From the NCBI GenBank assembly GCA_024224815.1, contig JAAENC010000117.1, positions 1 to 58,864 of the forward strand: a stretch of 58,864 nucleotides of DNA. Reading direction: 5' to 3'. Position 1 is the first letter of the stretch; every line of letters begins with the position of its first letter. The notes beneath the pieces were generated by a model. The model had not been told where the DNA came from. It saw only the letters and a list, made by a program, of their open reading frames with translations, and did no database searches. Of the stretch, positions 49,724 through 58,511 are shown one piece after another. The DNA is from Chloroflexota bacterium. GTDB lineage: Bacteria > Chloroflexota > Anaerolineae > Anaerolineales > Villigracilaceae. A program made the translations under genes and the position numbers.

Positions 49724-50688
49724 ATAGTTAAGGGTTTGACGTGTAACAGAGCTTCTGGATTATCGACCCCAACAGCATCAAGTAAATTTGTAACAGGGAC
49801 AATAACATCATCGAATAACCTTTCTAGCGGTTCTGAAGTTTTCAATGAAATTCTTGACAGAAGGTCCATTGCCCTTTGATATCGCTCAATTAGCTGGTCT
49901 ATGCAATAACTCACAGCCCCACAGCGAATAAGAATATTTTGTGCTTCTTCCAAGGCGTCTGGGGCTGAGATAGATTTACGTAATTCGACAAAACGTTCTT
50001 TTTCAGGATGTTCAACCGTTTGTGCAAAAAGGACTGGCAAGGTAAATCGTCCAAGCGTCCAATCTGGATTGGCAGGGATAGCCATTGCATCATTTAGGTC
50101 ATCGTGTATTTGGATCATCTCTCCATATATATGACCTAACTCCTTAATTTGAGCTGCAACATACAAGGCACCTCCCCCCATTAAAGCCCCTGCATGCAGA
50201 GCAGCACCAAAAAAGGGCGAACTTTTTCTACGTACAAGATGCCAATAATCTTCTTCGCTATTTAGATTCTGCGCATCCAGGTATTGACCTAATGTAGTGG
50301 TTAGCAACATTTGGTTGAGATTATGCAATGTTGCCAACTTATTCTCAAAGGGAGCTTTGCTACGTGTAATTGCTCCTAAACCTAAAGCCTGAAAACCAGC
50401 TGCCAAATTCGCAGTAGCTGGTTTTCCGATGTGATGATATTCACCACGTGGATCAGCATCCAACATATCATCGATCAGAATGATGCTAATTTGAAGAGAT
50501 GCAATTGCTGCAGATGCAGGAATTACCCGCGCCTGTGTTCCCCCTATAGCAGCACATGACAACATCGGAAGCTGCCACTCTCGGGGTTTTTTCTCTGTAA
50601 TACGTTCAAGAATAAGTTTCATTTCTGGCCAAGATTGACCAATGGAGCTTTCTAATAAAAAAATCAGAGTGTGGGTATATATATCCAT
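49720..50688 (-). CDS. polyprenyl synthase family protein (ComQ-like)
   Basis: 322 residues. It has the two Asp-rich motifs of the isoprenyl diphosphate synthase fold: DDMLD at 73-77 and HDDLNDA with Asp196, Asp197 and Asp200, plus GKPATANLAAGFQALGLGA between them. The second motif is of the shorter, altered type. ComQ of Bacillus shares this fold and attaches a prenyl group to a Trp of the ComX pheromone. The tiny gene just upstream on the same strand encodes a peptide with two Trp near its C-terminus, which makes this role likely. GGAGAC precedes the ATG. General isoprenoid synthesis is the alternative. Confidence 0.82.
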   Translation of the reverse strand: MDIYTHTLIFLLESSIGQSWPEMKLILERITEKKPREWQLPMLSCAAIGGTQARVIPASAAIASLQISIILIDDMLDADPRGEYHHIGKPATANLAAGFQALGLGAITRSKAPFENKLATLHNLNQMLLTTTLGQYLDAQNLNSEEDYWHLVRRKSSPFFGAALHAGALMGGGALYVAAQIKELGHIYGEMIQIHDDLNDAMAIPANPDWTLGRFTLPVLFAQTVEHPEKERFVELRKSISAPDALEEAQNILIRCGAVSYCIDQLIERYQRAMDLLSRISLKTSEPLERLFDDVIVPVTNLLDAVGVDNPEALLHVKPLTI

Positions 50689-50700
50689 AATTTGTCTCCA

Positions 50701-50739
50701 GAGACTGGCTGGGTGAAAACCCAGTCAGTCTCTTTTTTT
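50701..50739. terminator. hairpin with T-run between comX-like and comQ-like genes
   Basis: GAGACTGGCTGGGT, loop GAAA, ACCCAGTCAGTCTC, then seven T on the plus strand. As a plus-strand terminator it would protect the peptide gene from antisense reading. On the minus strand it lies in the spacer before the synthase gene and could set the ratio of peptide to enzyme. Confidence 0.7.
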
Positions 50740-50749
50740 GATTTGGCGT

Positions 50750-50911
50750 TTAGTTCTCTACAACACCCCAACTACTCCACGACGGAGCAGCTTCGAGTGC
50801 CTTCATTTGTTTTGAACTGGCTTGAGTGATTTGGGTCAAAGCTTGAAAATAGGGCTTTCGGGCTTCATTCTTTGAGTGAAGTTGCGAACGAAAAGCTTTC
50901 ATTTTAGACAT
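50750..50911 (-). CDS. ComX-like pheromone precursor peptide
   Basis: 53 residues, starting at the ATG at 50911 with a strong AAGGAG site 6 bases upstream. The sequence is hydrophilic and basic at first (MSKMKAFRSQLHSKNEARK) and ends APSWSSWGVVEN, with Trp45 and Trp48 near the C-terminus. ComX precursors are 50 to 75 residues long and are prenylated on a Trp near the end, often followed by Gly. Here Trp48-Gly49 fits. There is no Sec signal, as in ComX. It is transcribed with the prenyl synthase and divergently from the polytopic kinase. This is inference from size, tail and neighbours, since ComX sequences are hypervariable. Confidence 0.72.
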   Translation of the reverse strand: MSKMKAFRSQLHSKNEARKPYFQALTQITQASSKQMKALEAAPSWSSWGVVEN

Positions 50912-51022
50912 GGTGTCTCCTTATAGGGTAAAATAATTTGGCTAGCTTGAGCATGATTTAAACTTACGGGCAATTAAATTTAGAGCACGACAATCACCTC
51001 CTTTCTAATATCATCTAAAATA

Positions 51023-53539
51023 ATGAATGCACCTGGGACTATGACAAGAAGTAATTCCACTAAATGGCAAATAACTATTGAGCGCATTCTTCTCTGGTTT
51101 GTGCTAAGTGTCTTGATAATATTCACATATGCCAAATTTGTAGCAATTCCATATATTGGGTTTGGTTTTCTAAATGGGGAAGTCACCGATGTCTTCACGT
51201 TGTCAGGTGACAAAGCGATCCAGGTGGGTGATCGGATAATTTCAGTCGATCAAGTTTTGGTCGAAGAGTTCTTAGAAAATACGCATCTAGCGATTTTCAG
51301 TGGGCTTCACAAAGGGGATATTGTTTCTTTAGTCCTTGAGCAAGGTGAAGAAATAATCGAAATCGAATGGATTGTCCCTGGGATAGATAGAATTCAATTA
51401 CTGGAACGATTTAACGATATTTGGTGGTTTCCTTACGTTTTTTTTGTAGCAGGTACTGCAACATTGCTTTTCATTCGTCCAAAGGATACCCGCTGGAAAC
51501 TATTGATTGCATTCAACTTCCTGACAGCGATTTGGCTAGTTGCCGGTTCTGGGCCCTCTCAATGGCAAATCTGGGAAAGCGCTGTCATCATGCGTTCAGT
51601 TATTTGGCTATGCCTACCCATTTACATCCATTTTCACTGGGAATTTCCAAGTAAATTAGGATATATACCGAATTCACTTTGGAGAATAATTTATATAACA
51701 GCTTTTGCATTTGCCATTTTTGAATGGTTTCAATTTCTACCAAGAACAGCTTTTTATTTTGGTTTTCTATTCGCGGTGGGTGGCAGCGTTCTCCTTTTAT
51801 TTGCACATGCACTTTTCCAAAAAGAGTATCGTCGCGATATTCTGACTCTGGGATTAGCTTCGCTGCTTATCGTGCTTCCATCACTTGTATTTGCTTTGGT
51901 TGGGCTCTTAGGTTCATCTTCGCCTAGATTTACGGGTGGCTCACTATTAGCTTTTCCTGCATTACCCGGTGCTTATTTCTTCATTGCTTACCGACATCAA
52001 TTGAGTAGGATTGACCAACGCTTTATCAGGATAACAAGGATATATATCGCGACCATAGTAGTGGGAACCTTCTTGGTTGGCCTACTGTTTTTAGTGGATA
52101 GCAACGGAAACTTGAGCGAAACTACATTCGGGGCAGGAATGGTAATCACCATTGTAGCGACAATCAGTGCCTTGACTGGATTTTCACCCTTTTTGGCACT
52201 ACCAGCACTAGCTGGAGAAAGAATAGCACTTAGGGCACGTTCGGGGGATATAGAAATTCGAGCGAATCGACTGCTTTCCTTGTATCTTTTCGTAGTAATT
52301 GAGGGTTTGATTATTTCCTCGTGGATTGTCATCGTCGAGAATCTATTCAGTTTCCCTGGGAAAACATTTGTCATTGGGGTCGGAGCAGCCCTTTTGGGAA
52401 GCACGATCACTGTTATTGGGTATACTCCCTTTCGGCGTTTTATAGATCAGCATATATTGGGCATCAAACTTCCTCCAGAGAAGCTCCTGCAATCCTATTC
52501 GGACCGTATCATTACCAGCTTGGAACATCAAAATCTGGTCCAGCTCTTGAATACTGAACTTCTTCCAAGCTTGCTAATTCGGCAATCTGTTATTCTGCGA
52601 ATTCATGAGTTGAATACCCAACCCTTTATCACCTTGGGAGTAGTAAACACACAAATACCTTCAGGAACAGAAATTCAAAGGTTTCTAGCACAAACTGGAA
52701 AACTCCTGATGTCTGATCCGACAACAAGCACACCTTATGATTGGATTCGATTAGTCTTGCCTTTTGAGATTAATGGCAAACTAATTGGTTTGTGGCTTTT
52801 CGGCAAGCGAGACCCTGAAGATTATTATTCTCAAGCTGAAATTTCTCTTTTGCAAACTTTAGCGAATCAAACAGCCATAGCTTTGATCAATATTCAACAA
52901 TCTGAACGATTACACAGTCTCTACCAATCCAACATTGATTCTCATGAAAGAGAACGAACGGCTTTAGCACATGGATTACATGATGATGTTCTAGGGCAAC
53001 TTACCGCCTTAACTCTTATTAATACATCTACAACGTCTGTTGAGTTTCAGGAGAACTTCCATCGTGTAACATCTCGAATCCGACAAATGATCTCTGGCCT
53101 ACGACCTACGATGCTAGACTACGGACTGCGATTGGCACTTGATGAATATATTGATGAACTTTCTGAACGTTATCTAGATGGCCCATCTATTACCTTGTCT
53201 GTACCATCTTCAGGTATTCGTTATGAACCGAAAGTTGAAGAGCAACTATTTCGTATTATTCAACAAGCCTGTGAAAATGCCTGTCGACATGCCCATGCGC
53301 AGACGATACAGGTGCATGGTATTTTAGAGCAAGATCGAATTGCTTTAGTCGTCAAGGATGATGGCATCGGCTTTGAGCTTGAACAATTGGACTTCAACAC
53401 ACTGCTTTCTGAAAAGCACTTTGGTTTAGTCGGGATGTTTGAACGTTCAGCCATAATTGGGGCCAACCTAAAACTTGTATCTGCTCGCAAAAATGGAACA
53501 GAGGTGAAGGTTAGCTGGACATCTAGCCTTGAAAATTGA
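51023..53539 (+). CDS. polytopic sensor histidine kinase with PDZ-like loop (ComP-like)
   Basis: 838 residues. Helix 1 (21-40) is followed by an extracellular PDZ-like domain of about 80 residues (SGDKAIQVGDRIISVDQVLV, GLHKGDIVSLVLEQGEEIIE). About nine more membrane helices extend to about residue 480. A GAF-like region (LPFEINGKLIGLWLFGKRDP) precedes the HisKA_3 helix with His653 (GLHDDVLGQLTAL), and the HATPase domain has QACENACRHAHA, KDDGIGFE and HFGLVGMFERS. ComP of Bacillus has the same order: helix, PDZ-like loop, many helices, kinase. It should sense the modified peptide made by the divergent genes and phosphorylate the regulator at 49043. Confidence 0.85.
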   Translation: MNAPGTMTRSNSTKWQITIERILLWFVLSVLIIFTYAKFVAIPYIGFGFLNGEVTDVFTLSGDKAIQVGDRIISVDQVLVEEFLENTHLAIFSGLHKGDIVSLVLEQGEEIIEIEWIVPGIDRIQLLERFNDIWWFPYVFFVAGTATLLFIRPKDTRWKLLIAFNFLTAIWLVAGSGPSQWQIWESAVIMRSVIWLCLPIYIHFHWEFPSKLGYIPNSLWRIIYITAFAFAIFEWFQFLPRTAFYFGFLFAVGGSVLLLFAHALFQKEYRRDILTLGLASLLIVLPSLVFALVGLLGSSSPRFTGGSLLAFPALPGAYFFIAYRHQLSRIDQRFIRITRIYIATIVVGTFLVGLLFLVDSNGNLSETTFGAGMVITIVATISALTGFSPFLALPALAGERIALRARSGDIEIRANRLLSLYLFVVIEGLIISSWIVIVENLFSFPGKTFVIGVGAALLGSTITVIGYTPFRRFIDQHILGIKLPPEKLLQSYSDRIITSLEHQNLVQLLNTELLPSLLIRQSVILRIHELNTQPFITLGVVNTQIPSGTEIQRFLAQTGKLLMSDPTTSTPYDWIRLVLPFEINGKLIGLWLFGKRDPEDYYSQAEISLLQTLANQTAIALINIQQSERLHSLYQSNIDSHERERTALAHGLHDDVLGQLTALTLINTSTTSVEFQENFHRVTSRIRQMISGLRPTMLDYGLRLALDEYIDELSERYLDGPSITLSVPSSGIRYEPKVEEQLFRIIQQACENACRHAHAQTIQVHGILEQDRIALVVKDDGIGFELEQLDFNTLLSEKHFGLVGMFERSAIIGANLKLVSARKNGTEVKVSWTSSLEN

Positions 53540-53665
53540 TTATTTGGTTGTTAAAGTTCAGATAACTAACTAGAGAATTTATACACCGAGGTTGCAAATA
53601 AAGGTCTCAAAAAAGTCCCGAATTTGTCTCACTATATTTTCTAATTATGTTCTTGGCTGGAAAAA

Positions 53666-54889
53666 ATGACTAAAACGAATACAAGTTACGAATGGCTTAC
53701 AGGGGAAATAGTTCGCAAAGAAATGCTAAAGTGGTGGAATAATATTTCACAGCTCGGGAATAGTCGCGCGGCTTATGAACTAAGAATAGTGAGACAAAGA
53801 CAGCTTGAAAAGAAATACACTGGTATCCCCAGTGGTCGTGGCCTTGCACTTCAAGAAGTTCTAAAAGATTTAATAGAAGAGATCAAGCCCACAGGAAATG
53901 AGCCTGATTTTGCTGAAAAGCACTGGCGATTGTATACAATTATTGATGAACAATATTTGAAAAACAGAGCTCCTAATGTAGTGATAGAGGAGTTAGGTGT
54001 ATCTAAGAGCACTTATTATCGAGAACAAAATAATGCCTGTGAACTTCTTGCAGAAAAGATACTATTATCAGAGATACAGCTGGCTTCAGCAGCTTCCAAA
54101 AACGAAGAGACTTATGCAGTTCATCTTTCTCATGCATATAACTTAGTTGGTCGTGAAACAACACGAAACTGGTTGGACAAGATTTTTAAATGGCAAGAAG
54201 CAGATGAACACGCACGTTCAAGTTGGGCAGGTATGTTCATTTGGTCTTTGAACATTGTGACCAACCGATTCACGCCAGAAAGTTTTTTAAAGCTAATGAC
54301 CGCGATCTTGTTGTGGATGTCAACAGCTTGGTTTGTATCTCCACTATTGCAGTGGCCGCTTGATTCTCTAGAAACGAGAAAACTCATAACTACAAAGTAC
54401 GCAATTGCATCCTTGGTGATTCCTCTTTGCGTTGGGTTATTATCAAAACCAGATCCTCATGAGTTTAAAATTGAGACTAGAAAACATCGATTTATTATTT
54501 TCTTTTTGAGAATGACAGGCGCATTTGTCGGGTTTAATGGATTTGCTGCTATGCTTATAATTCCTGTTTCTATCGGTCATTATCTAGGGTTTCCCACCCT
54601 TCCTTTGTGGATTACTTGGTTCTTAGTTTTAATTCCTTTATTGTTCAGCCAAATTGGAGCAAGGCGGATTCCTGCTGATCGATACATAATGTTTGGTTCC
54701 TCACCCCGACTTCACAAAGCCGATCTGTTATTTTTTAGTGTGTTTTTGTTCTTTGGTATTTTCTTCGCTATTTTCTTTTATCTGATGTATGACTATATTT
54801 CCAACCCCATAGTAGGTATCCAATGCCTAATTGCAATACTAATTCTCTCCATCTGGAAAAAGATCAAGATAAAAAAGCTTAATCAATAA
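53666..54889 (+). CDS. N-terminal HTH protein with C-terminal membrane domain
   Basis: 407 residues. The first 170 are soluble and contain a helix-turn-helix-like segment, APNVVIEELGVSKSTYYREQ, near residue 111, followed by a helical ACELLAEKILLSE. From about residue 208 there are about six membrane helices (LMTAILLWMSTAWFV, YAIASLVIPLCVGLL, MLIIPVSIGHYLGF, LWITWFLVLIPLLF, LLFFSVFLFFGIFFAIFFYL, IVGIQCLIAILILSIW). I do not recognise the full architecture. It follows the ComP-like kinase by 126 bases and may be an output or target of the quorum system. A membrane-tethered transcription factor is one possibility. Confidence 0.7.
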   Translation: MTKTNTSYEWLTGEIVRKEMLKWWNNISQLGNSRAAYELRIVRQRQLEKKYTGIPSGRGLALQEVLKDLIEEIKPTGNEPDFAEKHWRLYTIIDEQYLKNRAPNVVIEELGVSKSTYYREQNNACELLAEKILLSEIQLASAASKNEETYAVHLSHAYNLVGRETTRNWLDKIFKWQEADEHARSSWAGMFIWSLNIVTNRFTPESFLKLMTAILLWMSTAWFVSPLLQWPLDSLETRKLITTKYAIASLVIPLCVGLLSKPDPHEFKIETRKHRFIIFFLRMTGAFVGFNGFAAMLIIPVSIGHYLGFPTLPLWITWFLVLIPLLFSQIGARRIPADRYIMFGSSPRLHKADLLFFSVFLFFGIFFAIFFYLMYDYISNPIVGIQCLIAILILSIWKKIKIKKLNQ

Positions 54890-55189
54890 CAACAATGAAA
54901 ATGATCTGCCCTAAAATAGTTGGTGTGCCACTTCAGAGGTTTTGATACGGTACAATGGGTACCAAGCATCCTCAAGCCAAAGAAGACACCTTTCCCTTAG
55001 AAGGACTGAGGTCTACGCTAAATGTATCTGAATTATTCCGTTAACTACTTGGGTTTTGTTGAGATACTAATGTTCTGTACATGCTAATATTGCTATTATG
55101 TTTGTGTCACACTTGGATCCTGACTTCAGACTCTTTCAGTGCTAGAAACTTTTTTTTCATTATGATTCGACTTTTAGGGCTTGAATCTT
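54890..55189. other. gene-free stretch before the IS200/IS605 element
   Basis: I see no supported gene here. A 29-codon frame starts at 54956 (MGTKHPQAKEDTFPLEGLRS) but has no ribosome site or recognisable match. The stretch is AT-rich and may hold decayed mobile DNA. Confidence 0.4.
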
Positions 55190-55785
55190 TTTTTTCGGGT
55201 ACATTCCCCGCAGCTTGCTGCGTAACTATGGTGTAAGATAAGCCCATGAGTAATCTGGTGAGAAAAAGTCATAATGTATCGGTGCTGATTTATCATTATA
55301 TTTGCCCGGCGAGGTACCGAAGAGTAGTTTTTGATCAAAAAGTAGATGAAATATTGAAGGAAACCTGTATAGAGATATCGAAACGATATGAGATCGAGTT
55401 CATCGAGATCGGTACAGATAAGAATCATGTTCATTTTCTAATCCAATCAGTACCAATGAATAGCCCGCAAAAGGTAATCCAAATAGTAAAGAGCATAACG
55501 GCCAGAGAGATATTCAAACGGGCCCCGGAAGTGAAGCGAAAATTATGGGGTGGAAAATTTTGGACGGATGGTTACTATGTCAATACGGTGAGTCGGAATG
55601 GGAACGAAGAAACTGTACGAAACTATGTAAAGGAACAAGGACTAGAAGAAGAATATCATCAACTATATGGACAGCAACTTGAGCTATTTGGATAAACAGG
55701 GATAGTCTGCTGGATACCCCGCTTTCGTGCCGAAGGCATCGAAAGTTTCGCGTTCAGCGAAACAGCTTGCTGCGGGGAGGATTCA
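55190..55785 (+). mobile_element. IS200/IS605-type insertion sequence
   Basis: It contains only a tnpA gene. CCCCGCAGC (55206-55214) near the left end and GCTGCGGGG (55769-55777) near the right end are inverted. Hairpins lie at both ends: GCAGC-TT-GCTGC on the left and GTTTCGC-GTTCA-GCGAAAC on the right. These are typical subterminal structures recognised by TnpA. The exact ends are estimated. Confidence 0.75.
55246..55695 (+). CDS. tnpA: IS200/IS605 family transposase TnpA (Y1 HUH)
   Basis: 149 residues, full length. The metal-binding HUH motif is His61-Val-His63 (KNHVHFLIQ), the catalytic Tyr127 lies in VRNYVKEQG, and the fold landmarks YHYICPARYRR and FWTDGYYVNTVSRNGN are present. It moves single-stranded DNA by a peel-and-paste mechanism. 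No tnpB accompanies it, as in IS200. The gene seems intact, so the element may still be active. Confidence 0.92.
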   Translation: MSNLVRKSHNVSVLIYHYICPARYRRVVFDQKVDEILKETCIEISKRYEIEFIEIGTDKNHVHFLIQSVPMNSPQKVIQIVKSITAREIFKRAPEVKRKLWGGKFWTDGYYVNTVSRNGNEETVRNYVKEQGLEEEYHQLYGQQLELFG

Positions 55786-55899
55786 TTTTTAACGAGCTCC
55801 ATCCAATTGCTCGATTTCAAGTGAGGGAATAATGATATTGATTTCAAAACAGGCTTGAACCCATTTTAATTTGAAAAACCGTAAGGAGTGGGAGGTAAG

Positions 55900-57603
55900 A
55901 TGAAGATAAACTCTTATTTTTGGCAACAATTTCAAATGGATGATATTTCCGATGTCCAGCAATTACGAAATAAAATTCTCCATGTATTGTTAATTGGTGC
56001 TTCTATTATCGGTGCCGTAATTTATATCTTGGCGGTAATCCCTGCCGTGAAAGGAGGTGTTTTTTCCGCAATCTTGATTTACTCCATTTTCTATGGAGAG
56101 CTTTTGGGGATTACCCTAATATCGCGTATTCCATATGTTTTTCGTGTATATGGTTGGCTATTCTTTTTGTATGTGTTAGGAGTTCATAATCTAACTCATT
56201 CTGGCTTTAATGTCGATGCAGGACTGTTTTTTCTTTCTTTCGTGATTATGGCAATCTTGTTGTTGGATTTGCGCAGTGCAACCATTGCTTTTTTGTTGAG
56301 TCTTGTTAGTATTTCTTTGATGGGTTTTATAATCGTGCAAAGTGATTACGGTCTGACCATTGGTCTCTCTCAAAAAAATCCTTTTCTTTGGCTGGTTGGG
56401 GGGACGATCTTTTTGTTTGTGGGGTTTGCTACAACTGTATCTTTAAATATGTTGCTCAGTAGGCTTGCAGAAAATCTGAGAAAAACGAAAGAAATCTCTT
56501 TTGTGCTTGAGCAGAAAAACAAAAAACTTCTGGAAAGTGAATTGCATTTCCGCAACTTGGTAGAAGCATCTCCCAGCGCAATTGTGAGATTTGATATTCA
56601 GGGAACCATTGAAGCAATTAATCCTGCTTGTGAGAGACTGCTTGGTTACCAGCAGGTGGAGATCTTAGGTGAGCAAGTGGATAAGTATTTGATCGGCGAA
56701 GAGAAAAATCTTGTAAATCAAGTCATTAAACAGACTGTTGAGAAAGGACTGGTGCGAGATGTAGAGGTTTTGATGCAGCATAAAGATATGACTCCGATTC
56801 TGGTTGAATATAGTGCGGAGAAAATTTTAAATGCAAGAGGAGAGATTGTTGGTGTAATCGGCATCGGGAAAGATATCACCGAAAAGAGGAAGGCCGAAGA
56901 AATACTACAAGCACAGACAGAAGAACTTAAAACAAGCCAGAAAAAATTGCGTACTCTTACTCATCAATTAATTTCTGCGCAGGAGGATGAACGTCGTGTT
57001 ATTGCTCGTGAGTTGCATGATGATGCCGGACAGACTCTGGTCACGCTAAAGCATGGGCTTGGTACCCTCCTTGAAGAATTGAATGATAAAAAGGGAGAAA
57101 TGCTTTTAGAGGAACGCTTAGAAAGAACTCTGGATCTTGCCGATCAAGCAATGGTTTCTATTCGTTCGGCCTCGCACCGTTTGAGGCCGCCTGCTTTAGA
57201 AGTTGGAGGTATTGACGTAATCTTGGAAGATTTGTGCAGACGCTTTTCCTTACAAACAGGTTTGCATATCTATTATGAAGGAGTAAGCTTGTTTGAAATT
57301 CCTGAGGATCTTGTTATTAGTCTTTATCGATTTGCACAAGAGGCACTAACGAACACGCTAAAACATTCAGATGCCCACAATGTGGACGTTCGTTTGATAT
57401 ATCAGGATGATAAAATCATTCTTTCTGTGGAGGATGACGGCTGCGGAACTAAAGAAGAACAGGAGCAGAAATTGGGAATAGGATTACTAGGCTTGAAAGA
57501 GCGCTTTACTCTTTTTTCAGGAGAGATTGGTACCGATTATTCTAACGGACAGGGATATCTGATAACGGTCACTGTTCCTTGGAAGAAAAAAATATCTCAA
57601 TAA
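55900..57603 (+). CDS. orphan PAS-domain sensor histidine kinase
   Basis: 567 residues from the ATG at 55900 with GGAGGT upstream. The N-terminal region has about six membrane helices up to residue 190 (7TM-like sensor). A PAS domain follows (FRNLVEASPSAIVRFDIQGT, NPACERLLGYQQVEILGE), then a HisKA_3 helix with ARELHDDAGQTLVTL and an HATPase domain (QEALTNTLKHSDAH, EDDGCGTKE, GIGLLGLKERF). No response regulator is adjacent: an IS200 element lies before it and an IS3 element after it, so its partner may have been lost or may be the NarL- or ComA-like regulators. Confidence 0.87.
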   Translation: MKINSYFWQQFQMDDISDVQQLRNKILHVLLIGASIIGAVIYILAVIPAVKGGVFSAILIYSIFYGELLGITLISRIPYVFRVYGWLFFLYVLGVHNLTHSGFNVDAGLFFLSFVIMAILLLDLRSATIAFLLSLVSISLMGFIIVQSDYGLTIGLSQKNPFLWLVGGTIFLFVGFATTVSLNMLLSRLAENLRKTKEISFVLEQKNKKLLESELHFRNLVEASPSAIVRFDIQGTIEAINPACERLLGYQQVEILGEQVDKYLIGEEKNLVNQVIKQTVEKGLVRDVEVLMQHKDMTPILVEYSAEKILNARGEIVGVIGIGKDITEKRKAEEILQAQTEELKTSQKKLRTLTHQLISAQEDERRVIARELHDDAGQTLVTLKHGLGTLLEELNDKKGEMLLEERLERTLDLADQAMVSIRSASHRLRPPALEVGGIDVILEDLCRRFSLQTGLHIYYEGVSLFEIPEDLVISLYRFAQEALTNTLKHSDAHNVDVRLIYQDDKIILSVEDDGCGTKEEQEQKLGIGLLGLKERFTLFSGEIGTDYSNGQGYLITVTVPWKKKISQ

Positions 57604-57727
57604 AAAAAGCCAGAGTCCAATAAAGAATAGAACGGTAATAAAGTGGAATTATGCTGTAAGCATCCCCTAAAATCATACCAGTAGGAAGTGGAATTTTCTG
57701 GCAAAATTAGAAAAAGGAGAATTCCAA

Positions 57728-57994
57728 ATGAAAAAGAAAAGATTTAGCGAGGCTCAGATAGTAAAAGTACTGAAAGAAGCCGAAGCCGGTGTCCCCGTTA
57801 CAGATTTATGCCGTCAATATGGTTTTAGTAAAAGTAGTTTTTACCACTGGAAAGCGAAGTATGCTGGGATGGATGCTTCTTCTCTCAGGCGATTGAAAGA
57901 ACTGGAAGAAGAAAACAGCAAACTGAAGCAGATGTACGCAGAGCTAAGTTTGGATCACAAGATATTGAAAGATATTGTTGAAAAAAAGTTGTAA
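57728..57994 (+). CDS. IS3-family transposase OrfA
   Basis: 88 residues. A helix-turn-helix ([20 protein letters not shown], then [15 protein letters not shown]) precedes a leucine-zipper-like coiled coil ([20 protein letters not shown]) and the terminal LKDIVEKKL. Near the stop is AAAAAAAG (57981-57988), a typical -1 slippery site. The orfB frame is in the -1 register, so OrfAB fusion by programmed frameshift was the original mode. Confidence 0.9.
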   Translation: MKKKRFSEAQIVKVLKEAEAGVPVTDLCRQYGFSKSSFYHWKAKYAGMDASSLRRLKELEEENSKLKQMYAELSLDHKILKDIVEKKL

Positions 57995-58511
57995 AGCCTC
58001 GAGAGCGGCGTTCTTTAGTTGAATATGCCATTTCAGAATATAGAGCTAGTGAACGTCGCGCATGCCGTATCTTGGGGCTCAACAGATCAGGGTTTCGCTA
58101 TCAAGCAAAGAAAAGTGATGATAGCGAAATTCAGAAAGAGTTGAAGCATTTGGCAGAAAGCCATCCTCGCTGGGGCTTCAAGAAGATGTATGCTTATTTG
58201 AGAAATCAACAAGGTATTAGCTGGAACCACAAGCGTGTTTACCGAGTGTACTGTGAGATGAAACTAAACTTACGGGTCAAACCAAAGAAAAGAATTCCTA
58301 AAAGAAAAGCAACCCCTTTGACGCAACCAGATGCGGCTAATCTGAGTTGGTCTTTGGATTTCACGAGCGATAGTCTTTCTTCTGGAAGAGCTTTTCGCAC
58401 CTTGAATGTCATTGACGATTTCAATCGAGAAGTATTATGGATAGAAGTAGATACTTCTATCCCAGCAATCAGGGTGATTCGCACACTTGAAATGATTGCT
58501 TCCTGGCGAGC
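57988..58511 (+). pseudogene. IS3-family transposase OrfB, 3' truncated
   Basis: The -1 frame reads [20 protein letters not shown], then [16 protein letters not shown] (HTH_21) and the start of the rve catalytic core, [11 protein letters not shown] with the first catalytic Asp and [16 protein letters not shown] with a Asp pair. It breaks off at TLEMIASWR, where the IS21-type end begins, before the second and third catalytic acidic residues. It cannot be functional. Confidence 0.88.

Larger units (their letters stand above)
57655..58511 (+). mobile_element. IS3-family element, interrupted
   Basis: The probable left end TGTAAGCATCCCCTAAAA starts at 57655. OrfA and a -1 frame orfB follow. The right part is missing because another element begins at 58512. 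A near-identical end sequence at 48235 shows that a related copy once lay nearby. Confidence 0.8.

Noticed and set aside
50980-51213. A 77-codon minus-strand frame opposite the start of the ComP-like kinase.
   Set aside because: It is antisense to the kinase membrane and PDZ region and mirrors its codons. The kinase frame is strongly supported.
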